NCBI GenBank assembly: GCA_013350335.1
Contig: CM023539.1
Location: 21,062,448-21,126,447, forward strand
Origin: Chimonanthus salicifolius
Lineage: Eukaryota > Streptophyta > Magnoliopsida > Laurales > Calycanthaceae
Direction: 5' to 3'
Length of the DNA: 64,000 bases
Below the pieces are notes generated by a model. It saw only the letters and a list, made by a program, of their open reading frames with translations, was not told where the DNA came from and made no database searches. Positions within the stretch are counted from its first letter, which is position 1. Each line of letters opens with the position of its first letter. The position numbers were made by a program, and so were the translations under genes. This document shows positions 50,662 through 62,379 of this stretch, in pieces.

Positions 50662-51290
50662 TCACAATCACATGGTATCCCTTTTCATTGAAAATCCTCA
50701 TCAAGGTATCACAATCACATAGTATCCCTTTTGATTGAAAATCCTCATCAAGGTATCACAATCACATAGTATCCCTCTTGATGCAAAATCCTCATCAAGG
50801 TACCACACTCACATAGTATCTTTCTTGATGGAAAACCTTCATCAAGGTATCACAATCATATAGTATCCCTCTTGATGGAAAATCCTCATCAAGGTATCAC
50901 AATCACATAGTATCCCTCTTGATGGAAAATCCTCATCAAGGTATCACATTCATATAGTATCCCTCTTGATGGAAAATCCTCATCAAAGTATCACAATCAC
51001 ATGGTATCCTTCTTGATGGATAATCCACATCAAGGTATGCCCACGAATGTCTTATCGGTCGCCCCGAACGTAGCGTGGACTCCGGTTAATAGTATTCCTC
51101 TTGATGGATAATGCACATCAAGGTATGCCCACGAATGCCTTACGGATGCCCCGACGGAGCGTGGACTCCGGTTACAATCACAATCACATAGTATCCCTCT
51201 TGATGGAAAATCCTCATCAAGGTATCACAATCACATAGTATCCCTTTAATGGAAAACCCTCATCAAGGTATCACAATCACATAGTATCCC
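50662..51290. repeat. 47-base tandem repeat array
   Basis: Eight consecutive 47-base units run from 50662 to about 51038. Then come two GC-rich CGACGGAGCGTGGACTCCGG units and two to three more 47-base units. Each unit holds CTTGATG and CATCAAG as a 7-base inverted repeat around a GAAAATCCT loop. Other family A copies have one to four such units, so this is a local amplification. Confidence 0.9.
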
Positions 51291-51531
51291 TCCCATGCCA
51301 TGCATGAGATGCAAGTGCAACATGCTATGTAATAATAAAACATCATAGCATTAAAATCCCATCATCAAGACATATCATTTGATACCAAAATATTTCAAGT
51401 AAAAACATCATATACACATATTCCATGGTTTTCAATGAGGTAGAAATCCTACCAACGTCCAAATACCGGGTCCTTGTGTTTTCGTCAAAAATCGCTCACC
51501 GATCGCTCCCCCGGTTGTGGAAGCTTTTTAC

Positions 51532-52765
51532 CTTAAATAAATTCCATAAATTAATCAAATTAATTGGTTTAACCCATTCTCTTCATCCTTCCAATTTAAT
51601 TTAACCATTTGAAAAATCACATAAGTGTTTCATTTTTAAAATCAGCCGGTTACCCGCTGCCCACTACCCACTGTCCACTGTCCACTGTCCACCGTCCACT
51701 GTCCACTGTCCACTGTCCACTAGTGGGGTTTAACCATATCTTAGGGCTGATATATGCTTAAGTTCACAATCACCCATGAGTGGTGTTCGACCATACAACA
51801 TGGCCGAACCTCACGCTTTTGGTTTTGATCCCCTTTTTAATCCCTTATCATTTTAATCATGTGGGTTCAAGATCATGCCATCGAAACACATATAAGTTAA
51901 TGATTTAACATTAATAAAACCCTAATTCCACAAAACAGTATCCATGGGGTTCGGCCATACACCATGGCCAAATCCATGGTCCTTCATTTCACAATATTTC
52001 CATCTTAGCCATTATTCTTTCCATAGCTAATCACTTAACATAACATAACACATGACTTAGGTCCATAAATCACTCATTAACATAACATAGATCCATGACT
52101 AAACATTACATGCATGGAACCACAAATGATCCATCAACATGGTTCATGGGGTTCGGCCATACAACATGGCTGAACCCATGATGTTCATTTTCATCCTCCC
52201 TTTGAATCATTTACAACCATTTCAAACCCACTTAAAGTCACCAATAATCTTCTATCATTATCATCCTTTAAGACCTTTTAAAATCACTAACATAATCTAT
52301 GATTTTCATCCTTAAAAACCCATTAACAATTACCAACATCTTTCCATGGGGTTCGGCCATACAACATGGCCGAACCCTATGGTTCATTATTTTCTCTTAT
52401 CCATCAAATACAATGGTTAGATCACTTGATGGGGTTCGGCCATACACCATGGCCGAACCTCATCCAATCCCTTTTTAGTCCTCTATGGTCCATGCATAAC
52501 AATCTAAGGTTTGGCCATGCAAGGCCAACCCATGATCTTTGATCATAATCCATCCCTTACATTAAACATGCATGGGGTCCTTAATAATCCGTCATTTACA
52601 TAACCTATCTTACCCATTAGGGTTTGTCCATTTTCTATCTCATTTCTTGGATGGATTTTAAATCCATGGCCCATAATGTTTTGGCCAACTCTCCAATCCA
52701 AAATGGAATTCCATGGTTTCCTTTAATTTCCTTTTTATTTATAAACCATACTAAACCATACGTAC
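51532..52765 (-). other. Predicted intron of LTR 50018-53093
   Basis: The donor is CGGAATCG|GTACGT on minus and the acceptor is TTATTTAAG|GTAAAAAGC. It is 1.23 kb, with about six stem-loops and a heptamer array near the acceptor. Confidence 0.6.
51652..51721. repeat. TGTCCAC heptamer array
   Basis: About nine to ten heptamers, mostly TGTCCAC with TACCCAC and CGTCCAC variants, follow AGCCGGTTACCCGC. The position inside the intron matches the other three arrays. Confidence 0.9.
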
Positions 52766-54289
52766 CGATTCCGCGACTCCTTCGTCCTCTTCCATTCCGT
52801 CTTGCTCCTCCGCTCTTTTCTTTCCTTAATCTTTCTTTTTTCTTCCTCCTTGATCTTCTGCCAAGAGTGTGTTGCTTGAGAGAGAGAGGGTTCAAGATGA
52901 AAAACCCAAAGAGATGGTTCGGCCTTGGTGAAGGTTTGACAGAGGGAGAGGAGGAGAAAATGTACCAACCCTAAGTGTTTTCCTTTGTTCAATGAGAGGG
53001 TCGGCCAAGCTTGAGAGAGAGAGGAGTCAAGGTAGAAAACTTCTAAGTGTTTCTTGTCTTGCACAATGAGAGAGGGTCGGCCAAGAGTGGGAGTGTAACA
53101 CCCTGGATTTTCAATTCATGAATATATATATGGAAATTGTCCATTTAATTTGTGAATTAATGGAGATGGACCTTAGATGGGTAAGGAGTTTGGTCAATTG
53201 CCCAATTAAGACCCAACGGATTATGGATAAGGTTCAATTGAAATAAATGGGTAAGATTTATTTAATTGGGTCAAGGTGGTCAATTGGGTCAAATGCCCAA
53301 TTGGGACCCAATGGGTCATAGATGAGCTAATTAGAAGTAAATGGGTAAGATTTGATAATTGGGTCTAATAACCAATTAAGATACAAGCCATGAGATCCAC
53401 CTCATCAAGTGAGGTGGCATGTATGTGACATGGCTAAGTGGGACCCCAAGTGCCATGTGTCATGGTTGACTTGGTCAACCACCAATTGAGTTCAAGTTTA
53501 ATTAAGGTATGGCCGAATTAAATTGGATTAAGTTCAATTGAGTCAGTTCAAAATGGAATCAAGGAATTGAGTTAATGAATGAGTACAAGTCTTGAGTTTA
53601 AAAGAATTAAAAATATTCAAGTTGAGTTGAGTTGAATTGAAATGAGTGGAGTGAGAAGATGGAGGGTTTCCATTTCAAAGGAGGAAACCCAAAAGGCATA
53701 TTCAAGGTGCACACGTTGGAGGTGAATGGATGTCATGGTGAAGACCAAGGGACACCTTGGTTGGTCAATAGTTAAGATGGGGGATTTCCATCTTGAATGC
53801 ACAAATTGGGAAGGTGGAGGGTTTCATCTCATGGATATACGTTGGGGAGATGGAGGGTTTCCATCTCATGATGGAAACCTAAGGGGCACATGGTTGGAGA
53901 GTTTCATCCCATGGGATGAAACCCCAAAGGAAACATTAATGAGGGAGGTGAAAGGTTTTGGTTGTTACAAAGGGGCATAACCCAAGAGACACCACACCTT
54001 TGGCTGATTGGATCTTATTGGAACACAGAAATTGTGCTCTCAAACTCACTCTTTGGGCCGATCCCTCACAAGACAAGGAAAAGACTTAAGGTTTTCCATT
54101 CTCCAATCCTCTCCCTCTCTCAAACATCTTCCTTGGCCGAACTACTCTTCGGATTTTCCTCTTAATCAAGCACCACTCTTTAGCCGAAGATCAAGGAGGA
54201 AGAAAGAAAAGACTAAGGAACGAAAGAAGATCAAGGAGGAGAAAGAAAAGACCAAGGAACGAAAGAAGATCAGAGGAGTCGCTTAATCG

Positions 54290-55402
54290 GTAAGTGGTAC
54301 TTGACAAGATTTTATTAAAAAGAGATTAAAGAGAACATTCCATATAGATTGGAAATGGTTGGCCAAAATGTTGGAGGCCATGGATTTAAGATCCATTTAA
54401 AGAAAAGCAAAATGAGGTCCAGCCATGTTGAATGGCCGAACCCCATTAAGTGATCTAAATATGGAGATGTGATTTTTAAGAGGAAAAGATGAACCATAGG
54501 GTTCGGCCATGTTGTATGGCCAAACCCCATGGAAGTAGATTATTAATTTTAATGGGTTTTTAAAGGATGAAAAGGATGGATGGATGTTAGTGTTTTTAAA
54601 GGGTTTTAAAGGATGAAAATGATGGAGGAATATTGGTGGATTTACATGTATTTAGACCATGGAAAAATAGAAACAAGGAACCATGGGTTCGGCCATGTTG
54701 TATGGCCGAACCCTATGAACTATTTTGATGGATCACTTGGTAGATCTACGCTTGTTTAAAGGATGAATGGTCAAGCTAAGAAAATGGAGGAATTTATTAT
54801 GGATCTAGTTTATGTTAATAAATCATTCATGGACCTAAGTTATGTATAAATAAGTTAGGTGATTAACTATGAAAATGAATGGTGGCTAAGATGAGAAATG
54901 ACAAAATAAGGAACCAACATGGCCGAACCCCATGAAAGGTTTTCCATGAACCTAGGTGTATGATGAAGATGACATCTTTATGGACTTAGGTTGTTAAATG
55001 ATTAACTTATGTGATTGGATGAAAAATCAAAAGATGGATGGTGATGGACCCATTTTGTGTAAATTAAAACAAGATTTAAAAAGGGGCTCAAAACCAAAGA
55101 GTGAGGTTCGGCCATGTTGTGTGGCCGAACCCACAAGTAAGTTTTGGTGGACAGTGGACAATGGACAGTGGGTAATGGACAGTGGACAGTGGACAGTGGG
55201 TAGTGGACAGTGGACAGTGGGTAGTGGACAGCAGGTAACCGGATGATTTTATAAATGAAATATTTATATGATTTTCGAAATGGTTTGGTTAAATTGGAAG
55301 GATGAAAGCAATGGTTTAAATCAATTGGAATAATTAAATTGGTTATTTTATGGAATTAAATGGATCACCAAATTGATGTATGTATATGTTAAATGTAATA
55401 AG
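54290..55402 (+). other. Predicted intron of LTR 53094-56173
   Basis: The donor is GGAGTCGCTTAATCG|GTAAGT and the acceptor is AAATGTAATAAG|GTAACGGGATTT. It is 1113 bases, with five stem-loops and the heptamer array at 55147-55232 in the 3' part. Confidence 0.72.
55147..55232. repeat. GTGGACA heptamer array (TGTCCAC on minus)
   Basis: About twelve heptamers of GTGGACA with GTGGGTA variants, followed by GCAGGTAACCGG. It is the reverse complement of the other arrays, as expected from the opposite LTR orientation. Confidence 0.9.
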
Positions 55403-57446
55403 GTAACGGGATTTCACAAACGGTGAACAATCGGCTTGACGCGATCGGTGATCAGTTTTTGGAGGGAAACACAAGGACCCGTTATTTGGACGTTGGTAGG
55501 ATTCCTACCTTATTGAAAACCATGGAATATGTACATGTGAATGTTTTACTTAAATTATTTTGGTATCAAATGATATGTCTTAATGATGTGAACTTAATGC
55601 TATGATATGTATTATTACATAGCATGTTTGCACTTGCATCTCATGCATGGCATGGGAGGGATCAAATGTAACCGGAGATCCACGCTCCGTCGGGGCGTCC
55701 GTAAGGCATTCTTTGGGGTACCTTGATGTGCATCATCCATCAAGAGGGATGTATGATTGATTTGTAACAAGAGATCCACGCTCCGTCGGGGCGTCTGTAA
55801 GGCATTCGTGGGGATACCTTGATGAGGATTTTCCATCAAGAGGATACTATGTGATTGTGATAGAGATGATGGGTGAGAGTCATGGCATATGACACCCATG
55901 ACATGGCATTTACTTGCATGGCTTTGATATTATTATATATATGTGATTTTGTTTATACTAATCCATGTGTTGACCCTACTCGAAGTACGTACTGGGCGCG
56001 TCGTCTAACGCCCTACTTCTACCTTAGATGGTGACACATGAAATGGACAGAACGAAGGATGCGATCGGAACCAAGCTTAGGAGCTTGGATAATTTAGTTT
56101 CACTTTATTTAAATTTATTCATAGACAATGTAATTTGAGTAGCTAGTATTTGGGAATGTAATAGCTTAGACTATGTAACGCCCCGCCCTTTTTCACTCGC
56201 CGAAAATCGGAGTCTATTTTTTTTTTTTAAATAAAGAGTGAAAGAGAGTGGGAACGTCACGACGCGAGTTATGTCCGAACTTCCAAAGCTCGACCCTTAC
56301 CTGGCCAACCATGCGTGTGCATGAACAAGTCCACTAAAACATTTCACACGCGATACTATGACTTGCGGAATACCCATTGCGGAAATAACATCGGATTACC
56401 ACATTTACTTAGCAAGGAAGGCAATCAATATAAATTAACTTAATCCAGATTAATCATCATTCGATCCATAGCAAATAGTCTAAGCTATTACATTTCCAAA
56501 TACTAGTTACTCAAATTACATTGTCCATGAATAAACTTAAATAAAGTGAAACTAAGTTATCCAGGCGCCTAAGCTTGGATCCGATCGCATCCTTCGTTCC
56601 GTCCATTTCCTGTGTCATCATCTAAGGTAGAAGTAGGGCGTCAGACAACGCGCCCAGTAGGTACTCCGAGTAGGGTCAACACATGGATTAGTATAAAAAT
56701 CCAGATATAATACATCATACCATACTTGTAAAACATCGTATCCAAAACAGTATATGATAATAGAGATCCAATCATATAGATAAAAACAAAAAACAGTGCG
56801 TGATAATAGAGATCATAATCATGCTGATTCAATGCCATGCCATGGGTGTCATATGCCATGAGTCCCACCCATCATCTATATCACAATCATATAGTATCCT
56901 CTTGATGGAAAATCCTCATCAAGGTATCCCCACGAATGCCTTACGGACGCACTGACGAAGCGTAGATCTCTGGTTACAAATCAATCATACATCCATCTTG
57001 ATGGATAATGCATAACAAGGTACCCCCAAGAATGCCTTACGGATGCCCTGACGGAGCATGGATCTCCGGTTACAAATCAATCATACATCCCTCTTGATGG
57101 ATAATGCACATCAAGGTACCCCTACGAATGCCTTACGGACGCCCCGACGGAGCGTGGATCTCCAGTTACATTTGATCCCTCCCATGCCATGCATGAAATG
57201 CAAGTGCAAACATGCTATGTAATAGTACATATCATAGCATTTAAAATTCCACAATTGAAACATACCATTTGATACCAAAATAACTCATCAAAACATGAAT
57301 TAAAATCATCATATATACATATTCCATGGTTTTCAATAAGGTAGAAATCCTACCAACGTCCAAATAACGGGTCCTTGTGTTTTCGTCCAAAAACCGATCA
57401 CCGATTGCGTCAAGCCGATCGTTCACCGTTTGTGAAATCCCGTTAT

Positions 57447-58602
57447 CTTATTATATTTAACATATACATACATCAATTTGGTGATCCATTTCATTCCATA
57501 AAATAAGCAATTTAATTATTCCAATTGATTTAAATCGTTCCCTTCATCCTCCAATTTAACCTAACCATTTCGAAAATCATACAAATATTTCATTTCTAAA
57601 ATCAGCCGATTACATGCTGTCCACTACCCACTGTCCACTGTCCACTGTCCATTGTCCACTGTCTACTGTCCACTACCCACTGTCCACTGTCCACTGTCCA
57701 CTGTCCACTACCCACTGTCTGCTGTTCACTGTCTACTGCCCACTACCCACTGTGCACTGTCCACTGTCCACCAAAGCTCACTTGTGGGGTTCGGCCATAC
57801 AACATGGCCGAACCTCACTCTTTGGTTTTGACCCCCTTTTTAACCCTTGTTTTATTTTATACAAAATGGGTCCAACACCATCCATCTTTTGATTTATTCA
57901 TCCAATCACATAAGGTAATCATTTACCAACCTAAGTCCATAAAGATGTCATCTTCATCATACACCTAGGTTCATGAAAAGCCTTTCTTGGGGTTCGGCCA
58001 TTCAACATGGCCGAACCCATGGTTCCTTATTTTGTCATTTCTCATCTTAGCCACCATTCATTTTCATAGTTAATCACCTAACTTATTTACACATAATTAA
58101 GGTCCATGAATGATTTATTAACATAAACATAGATCCACAATAATTTCCTCCATTTCTTAGCTTGATCATGCATCTTTTAAAAAAGCATATATCTACCAAG
58201 TGATCCATCAAAATGGTTCATGGGGTTCAGCCATACAACATGGCTGAACCCATGGTTCCTTGTTTCTATTTTCCATGGTCTAAATACATGTAAATCCATC
58301 AATATCCTCCACCATTTTCATCCTTTAAAACCCTTTAGAATTAATAATCTACTTCCATGGGGTTCGGCCATACAACATGGACGGTTAACCCTATGTTTCA
58401 TCTTTTCCTCTTAAAAATCACATCTCCATATTTAGATCATTTAATGGGGTTCGGCCATACAACATGGCCGAACCTCATTTTACCTTACTTTAAATGGATC
58501 TTAAATCCATGGCCTCCAAAATTTTGGCCAACCATTTCCAATCTATATGGAATATTCCCTTAACCTCCTTTTAATTTATAAATCTTGTCAAGTACTATTT
58601 AC
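57447..58602 (-). other. Predicted intron of LTR 56174-62379
   Basis: The donor is GGAATCG|GTAAAT on minus and the acceptor is AATATAATAAG|ATAACGGGATTT, where the first exon base has changed. It is 1.16 kb with five stem-loops and the longest heptamer array next to the acceptor. Confidence 0.62.
57617..57771. repeat. Longest TGTCCAC heptamer array
   Basis: About 22 heptamers, with TACCCAC, TGTCTAC and TGTTCAC variants. It makes open frames of the PLSTVHC type in all frames, which are repeat artefacts. Confidence 0.92.
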
Positions 58603-59535
58603 CGATTCCGCGACTCCTCCGATCTTCTTTCGTTCCTTGGTCTTTTCTTTCTCTTCCTTGATCTTCTTTTGTTCCTTAGTCTTTTCTTTCTTCCTCCTTG
58701 ATCTTCGGCCAAAGAGTGGTGTTTGATTAAGATGAAAATCCTAAGAGTGGTTCGACAAAGGAAGAGGTTTGAGAGAGGGAGAGGATTTTAGAATGGAAAA
58801 CCCTAAGTCTTTTCCTTGTCTTGTGAGGGATCGGCCAAGCTTGAGAGAGGGAGAGAGAGATGAAGAAAAGAACTCTCTTTGTTGTGCAATGGAATTCAGC
58901 CAAGGGTGGTGTCTCTTGGGTTATGCCCCTTTGTAACAACTAAAACCCTTCACCTCCCTCATTAATGTTTCCTTTGGGGGTTTCATCCCATGAGATGAAA
59001 CTCCCCAACCATGTGCCCCTTGGGTTTCCATCATGAGATGGAAAACCTCCATCTCCCCAACGTGTATCCATGGGTTTCATCTCATGAGATGAAACCCTCC
59101 ACCTTCCCAACTTGTGCATTCAAGATGGAAAACAAACCCCCCACCCACCCCCCCCATCTTAACTATTGATCAACCAAGGTGTCCCTTGGTCTTCACCATA
59201 GCATCCATTCACCTCCAACGTGTGTCCCTTGGGTTTCCACCATGAGATGGAAACCCTCCATCTTCCCACTCTGCTCATTTCAATTCAACTCAACTCAACT
59301 TAAATGAATTAATTTTCCAACTCAAGCACTTGCACTCACATTAATAAATTCTCAACTCATGTGAATTCACTTTCCAACTCAAGCATTATTTATCCCACTT
59401 GAACTCATTCATCAACTCAACTTAATTCAATTTCGATTCATTTACAGCTCAAAATAATTCAACTCAATACTTGGGTTCACCCATGATTGACCAAGTCAAT
59501 CATGGCTTAGTCGACCATGTAACACCCCGCCCTTT

Positions 59536-59870
59536 TCACTTTAATATTCTGACCGGCTTCTCGACATAAGTGACGCCACTTTGCACATTTATATCATGCA
59601 CATTCAAAACATGAGACGGATCAGGGTTGTACTTCCTCAGCATCGACACATGGAATACATCATGTAGAGGCGCCAATTGCGAAGGAAGTGTCAACTGATA
59701 GGCTACATCTCCCATCCTTCTGATAATTGAAAACGGTCCCACAAATCTTGGCGACAATTTTCCTTTCTTCCCAAATCTCATGTGCCCTTTTCGTGGCGAG
59801 ACCTTCAAGAATACCATGTCTCCCACTTCAAATTCGAGAAACCTCCTCCTCTTATCAGCATAGCTCTTTT
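59536..59870 (-). pseudogene. pol: Ty3-gypsy integrase C-terminal fragment
   Basis: Open on the minus strand from 59870: KSYADKRRRFLEFEVGD, then MVFLKVSPRKG, the GPF...Y-L module (SPRFVGPFSIIRR, DVAYQLTLP) and LHDVFHVSMLRKYNPD, ending at VEKPVRIL. These are the usual C-terminal integrase motifs of plant Ty3-gypsy elements of the Tekay/Del type. The frame ends because it is joined to LTR sequence, whose TGA serves as stop, so any chromodomain tail is lost. It has no start and no upstream polymerase. The join to LTR at both sides makes it a passenger of the insertion. Confidence 0.88.
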
Positions 59871-60774
59871 ACATTTTGAAAGTACATGGGAGACGTTGGA
59901 GGTGGGAGGATTATTTCAAATGCAAAGTGCATGCACGTTGGAAATGGTTAGGGTACATTGTTTGGGTCTTCAAAGGACAACCAATAAATGGGTAGGTAAT
60001 GCATGCATGTAACTCCAAGGTTGGAGAATAAATGGAGTTGCTGTTTAGTGTTATTACACAAAGAAGTTTTTGGCATTTCAAATTTAAATCATAGCTTACA
60101 CGTTGAAGGAAGGGGAAGGATTCCATCTTAAGATGAAACCCCATTTGAGTTGTTAATGAGAAGGAGGTAAAGGTGGAGATTACACTAAGGTATATAGCAA
60201 GGTAAGTCGTTGGGTACCCTTGGAGTTTCATCTCAAAGATGAAACCCCCAAGGGAGGTATTAAGAAATGAATGGGATTTGAGGAGGTTACACCCATAACC
60301 ATGCAATGAGACGTTGGTTGCTTGGGGTGTTTCATTTCATAGATGAAACCCCCAAGTAACATAAAGAACTTTGATTGAGGTGAGGGAGTTACACAACGTT
60401 AACCTTGGGTTGTTTTTGATCAAACAAAGGATTTTCATTTTACTCTCTCTATCTCTCTCTCTTCTTTGGACTGATATCATCTCTCCAAACACCAAGAACA
60501 GCAACTGGTTACTGATATGAAATCAGTCCTTGATTGATTTATTTCACCAAGACAAAAACATACTTTGAGCAAAGGAGTTGGCATCAAGGTTTTCTATCCA
60601 AAATCCTATCTCTCTGTCTTTCCCGTCCTCTATCTTTCCAGACACCTAGAGCAGCAGTTGGTTGCTTAATCAGTCCTTGACCGATCTCTCCATCAAGGAA
60701 TCAAGAAGAAGGAGAGGCTAAGAAAGGGAAAGAAACAAGCCGGAGAGGAGATCAATTGGAGGAGTCGCGGAAAT

Positions 60775-60776
60775 GG
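60775..60776 (+). other. Exon-exon junction in the LTR copy
   Basis: Bases up to 60775 match the LTR at 1183-4966 up to 2641. Bases from 60776 match it from 3867 onward (TTTAGAACGGTG, GGAAGGGTCGAACAAAGTAAAC). The 1225 bases between, starting GTAGGT, are missing without other disturbance. Confidence 0.85.
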
Positions 60777-62379
60777 TTTTGGGATTTCTAGAACGGTGTG
60801 CAAGCCGTGATTGGAAGACGGTTCAAAGGAAGGGTCGAACAAAGTAAACAAGTGTAGGTTTCCAACCTTTATTGTAACCACAATTTCATATGTTGTTTTA
60901 TGTTGATTTTGATAACTTATATGATTGTAAAGTTATGTTTCTAAATGACATGTTGCATAGACATCTCATGCATGGCATGGGATCATGTTGTTGTAACCGG
61001 AGGCCACACTCCGTCGGGGCATCCGAAAGACCACTGTGGGGTACCCTGATGATGAGAATCCCATCAGGAGGAATCCGGAGGCCACACTCCATCGAGGCAT
61101 CCGAAAGACCACTGTGGGTTACCTTGACAATGAGAATCCCGTCAAGTGATGGCTAAGTTGGGTGGTGATGGGTGGGACTCATTACATGTCCATTTCATAC
61201 ATAGCATGTTTTTATGGAATTTTGTCTCACATGTATTATTATTATACTATTTGCATGTTTTTGACTAACCATGTGGTAGCCCTATTCGGAAATACTACTG
61301 GGCGCATTGATCTAACGCCCTAAGTATATCCTTAGTGGATGACGCAGGAAAGTCAAAGATTGAGGATCAAGAAGGGGACCAAGCACGGAAACTTGGGCGG
61401 TTTGAATGATTTTGAATGGACTTGAATGGATTATTCATGGATGTGTTAATTGAATTATTTGGACAATGTAATTTGGTAACTAGATTTGTTGGCATGTAAT
61501 AAGTAGATTAGTAGATGATGTGGATTGGTTTATTTTAGATGGTTGAATTGAATGGTAGATTAATATTATTTAGTAATTTTGGAGAATAAGATTATGTACT
61601 TTGCTATCTAAGAATGGAAAATTGGAATAGTCATAGGTTCTATTATAACCTCAGTTAGATTAAGACTAAGTTAATTCCGCAAGTTATATATGTACCATGT
61701 GCGGATCAGTTTTATGGACTTAGTTCATACGCACATGGGTTTGGCCAGTTAAGGGTCAGATTTAGAGATCCGAACTTAACTCGCATCGTGACACTCCGCC
61801 CCGATCACATGATTATTATATTTAAAAAAAAAAACTCTGAAAATTAGAGTGAAAAGGGCAGGGTGTTACAGACCATGCCCTCATTTGTATTTAATCATTT
61901 GCCACCTGACTTGATGAGGTGGATTTGGGTCTTAATTGGGTAATTGACCCAATTAACTTAAGTCTACCCATTTATTTAAAATCAGCTCATAAATGACCCA
62001 TTGGGTCCCAAATTGGCAATTAGCCCATTTAAGTACATTTACCAATTGTTTTCAAACCAAACCCTAATCAGCAATTCATCTTGACCCATTGAGTCCCAAT
62101 TGGGCATTTGACCCAATTAAATCACACTTATCCATTTATCTTCATTCAAACTCTATCCATGACCCATCGGATCTTAATTGATCCAATTAAATATATTCTA
62201 ACCGTATCCACTATCTATTGGATCCTAATTGGGCCATTGATCCAATTAAATTTATCCTCTAATCAATTACATTCCAAACCCATTTACGTTGACTCATCTT
62301 AATAAATTAATCACCCTTTAATTTCACTCTTAAGAGGGAATTTCCTTTATTTCCTAGGTTAAGATCTCGGGGTGTTACA

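Larger units (their letters stand above)
50018..53093 (-). mobile_element. Family A LTR, 3' part (open to the right)
   Basis: Plus reading starts TGTAACACACCGCCCTC after GACCA (50013-50017). The order on plus is U5 terminus, GCGCCCAG block (about 50526), an expanded 47-base tandem array, exon 2, intron, and exon 1 to 53093, where a plus LTR inserts (target GGGAG). The U3 part must lie beyond the right edge. Confidence 0.85.
53094..56173 (+). mobile_element. Family A LTR, 5' part (open to the right)
   Basis: It starts TGTAACACCCTGGATTTTC after GGGAG (53089-53093). U3 modules at 53665-53930, a CT-rich tract near 54110, exon 1, intron, exon 2, the GGTAGGATTCCTACC palindrome, and GGGCGCGTCGTCTAACGCCC at about 55994 are all present. 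It is cut at 56173 (GACTA) by a minus LTR about 350 bases before its own end. Confidence 0.87.
59518..61870 (+). mobile_element. Intron-less aberrant family A insertion, TSD GACCA
   Basis: The TSD GACCA is exact (59513-59517 and 61871-61875). The right end is a normal LTR 3' end. The left end is 22 bases of inverted LTR 3' end (TGTAACACCCCGCCCTTTT...), then 331 bases of integrase in minus orientation, then LTR from mid-U3 (about 59871). U3 hairpins lie at 60118, 60228 and 60328, with two tandem exon-1 segments. The predicted intron is absent: GGAGGAGTCGCGGAAATG (to 60775) runs directly into GTTTTGGGATTTCTAGAACGG. Close relative: the LTR at 1183-4966. Confidence 0.9.
56174..62379 (-). mobile_element. 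Family A 3' LTR (minus), interrupted by 59518-61870
   Basis: Plus reading starts TGTAACGCCCCGCCC at 56174 and ends TCGGGGTGTTACA at 62379. Without the nested insertion it is about 3.85 kb. On the minus strand the bases before its start (62380 onwards) contain TTTTCGGGACGAAAATTC, a motif that often precedes 3' LTRs of plant Ty3-gypsy elements. It is therefore the 3' LTR of an element continuing right, not a solo LTR. GACTA (56169-56173) is its left target half. Confidence 0.85.

Noticed and set aside
50662..51290. Regular repeats resembling a CRISPR array
   Set aside because: The units are contiguous 47-base tandem copies without unique spacers, in a plant LTR; no cas genes are present.
57614..57892. 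A 92-residue frame rich in PLSTVHC repeats
   Set aside because: It translates the TGTCCAC heptamer array; a 7-base repeat cycles through the frames without stops.
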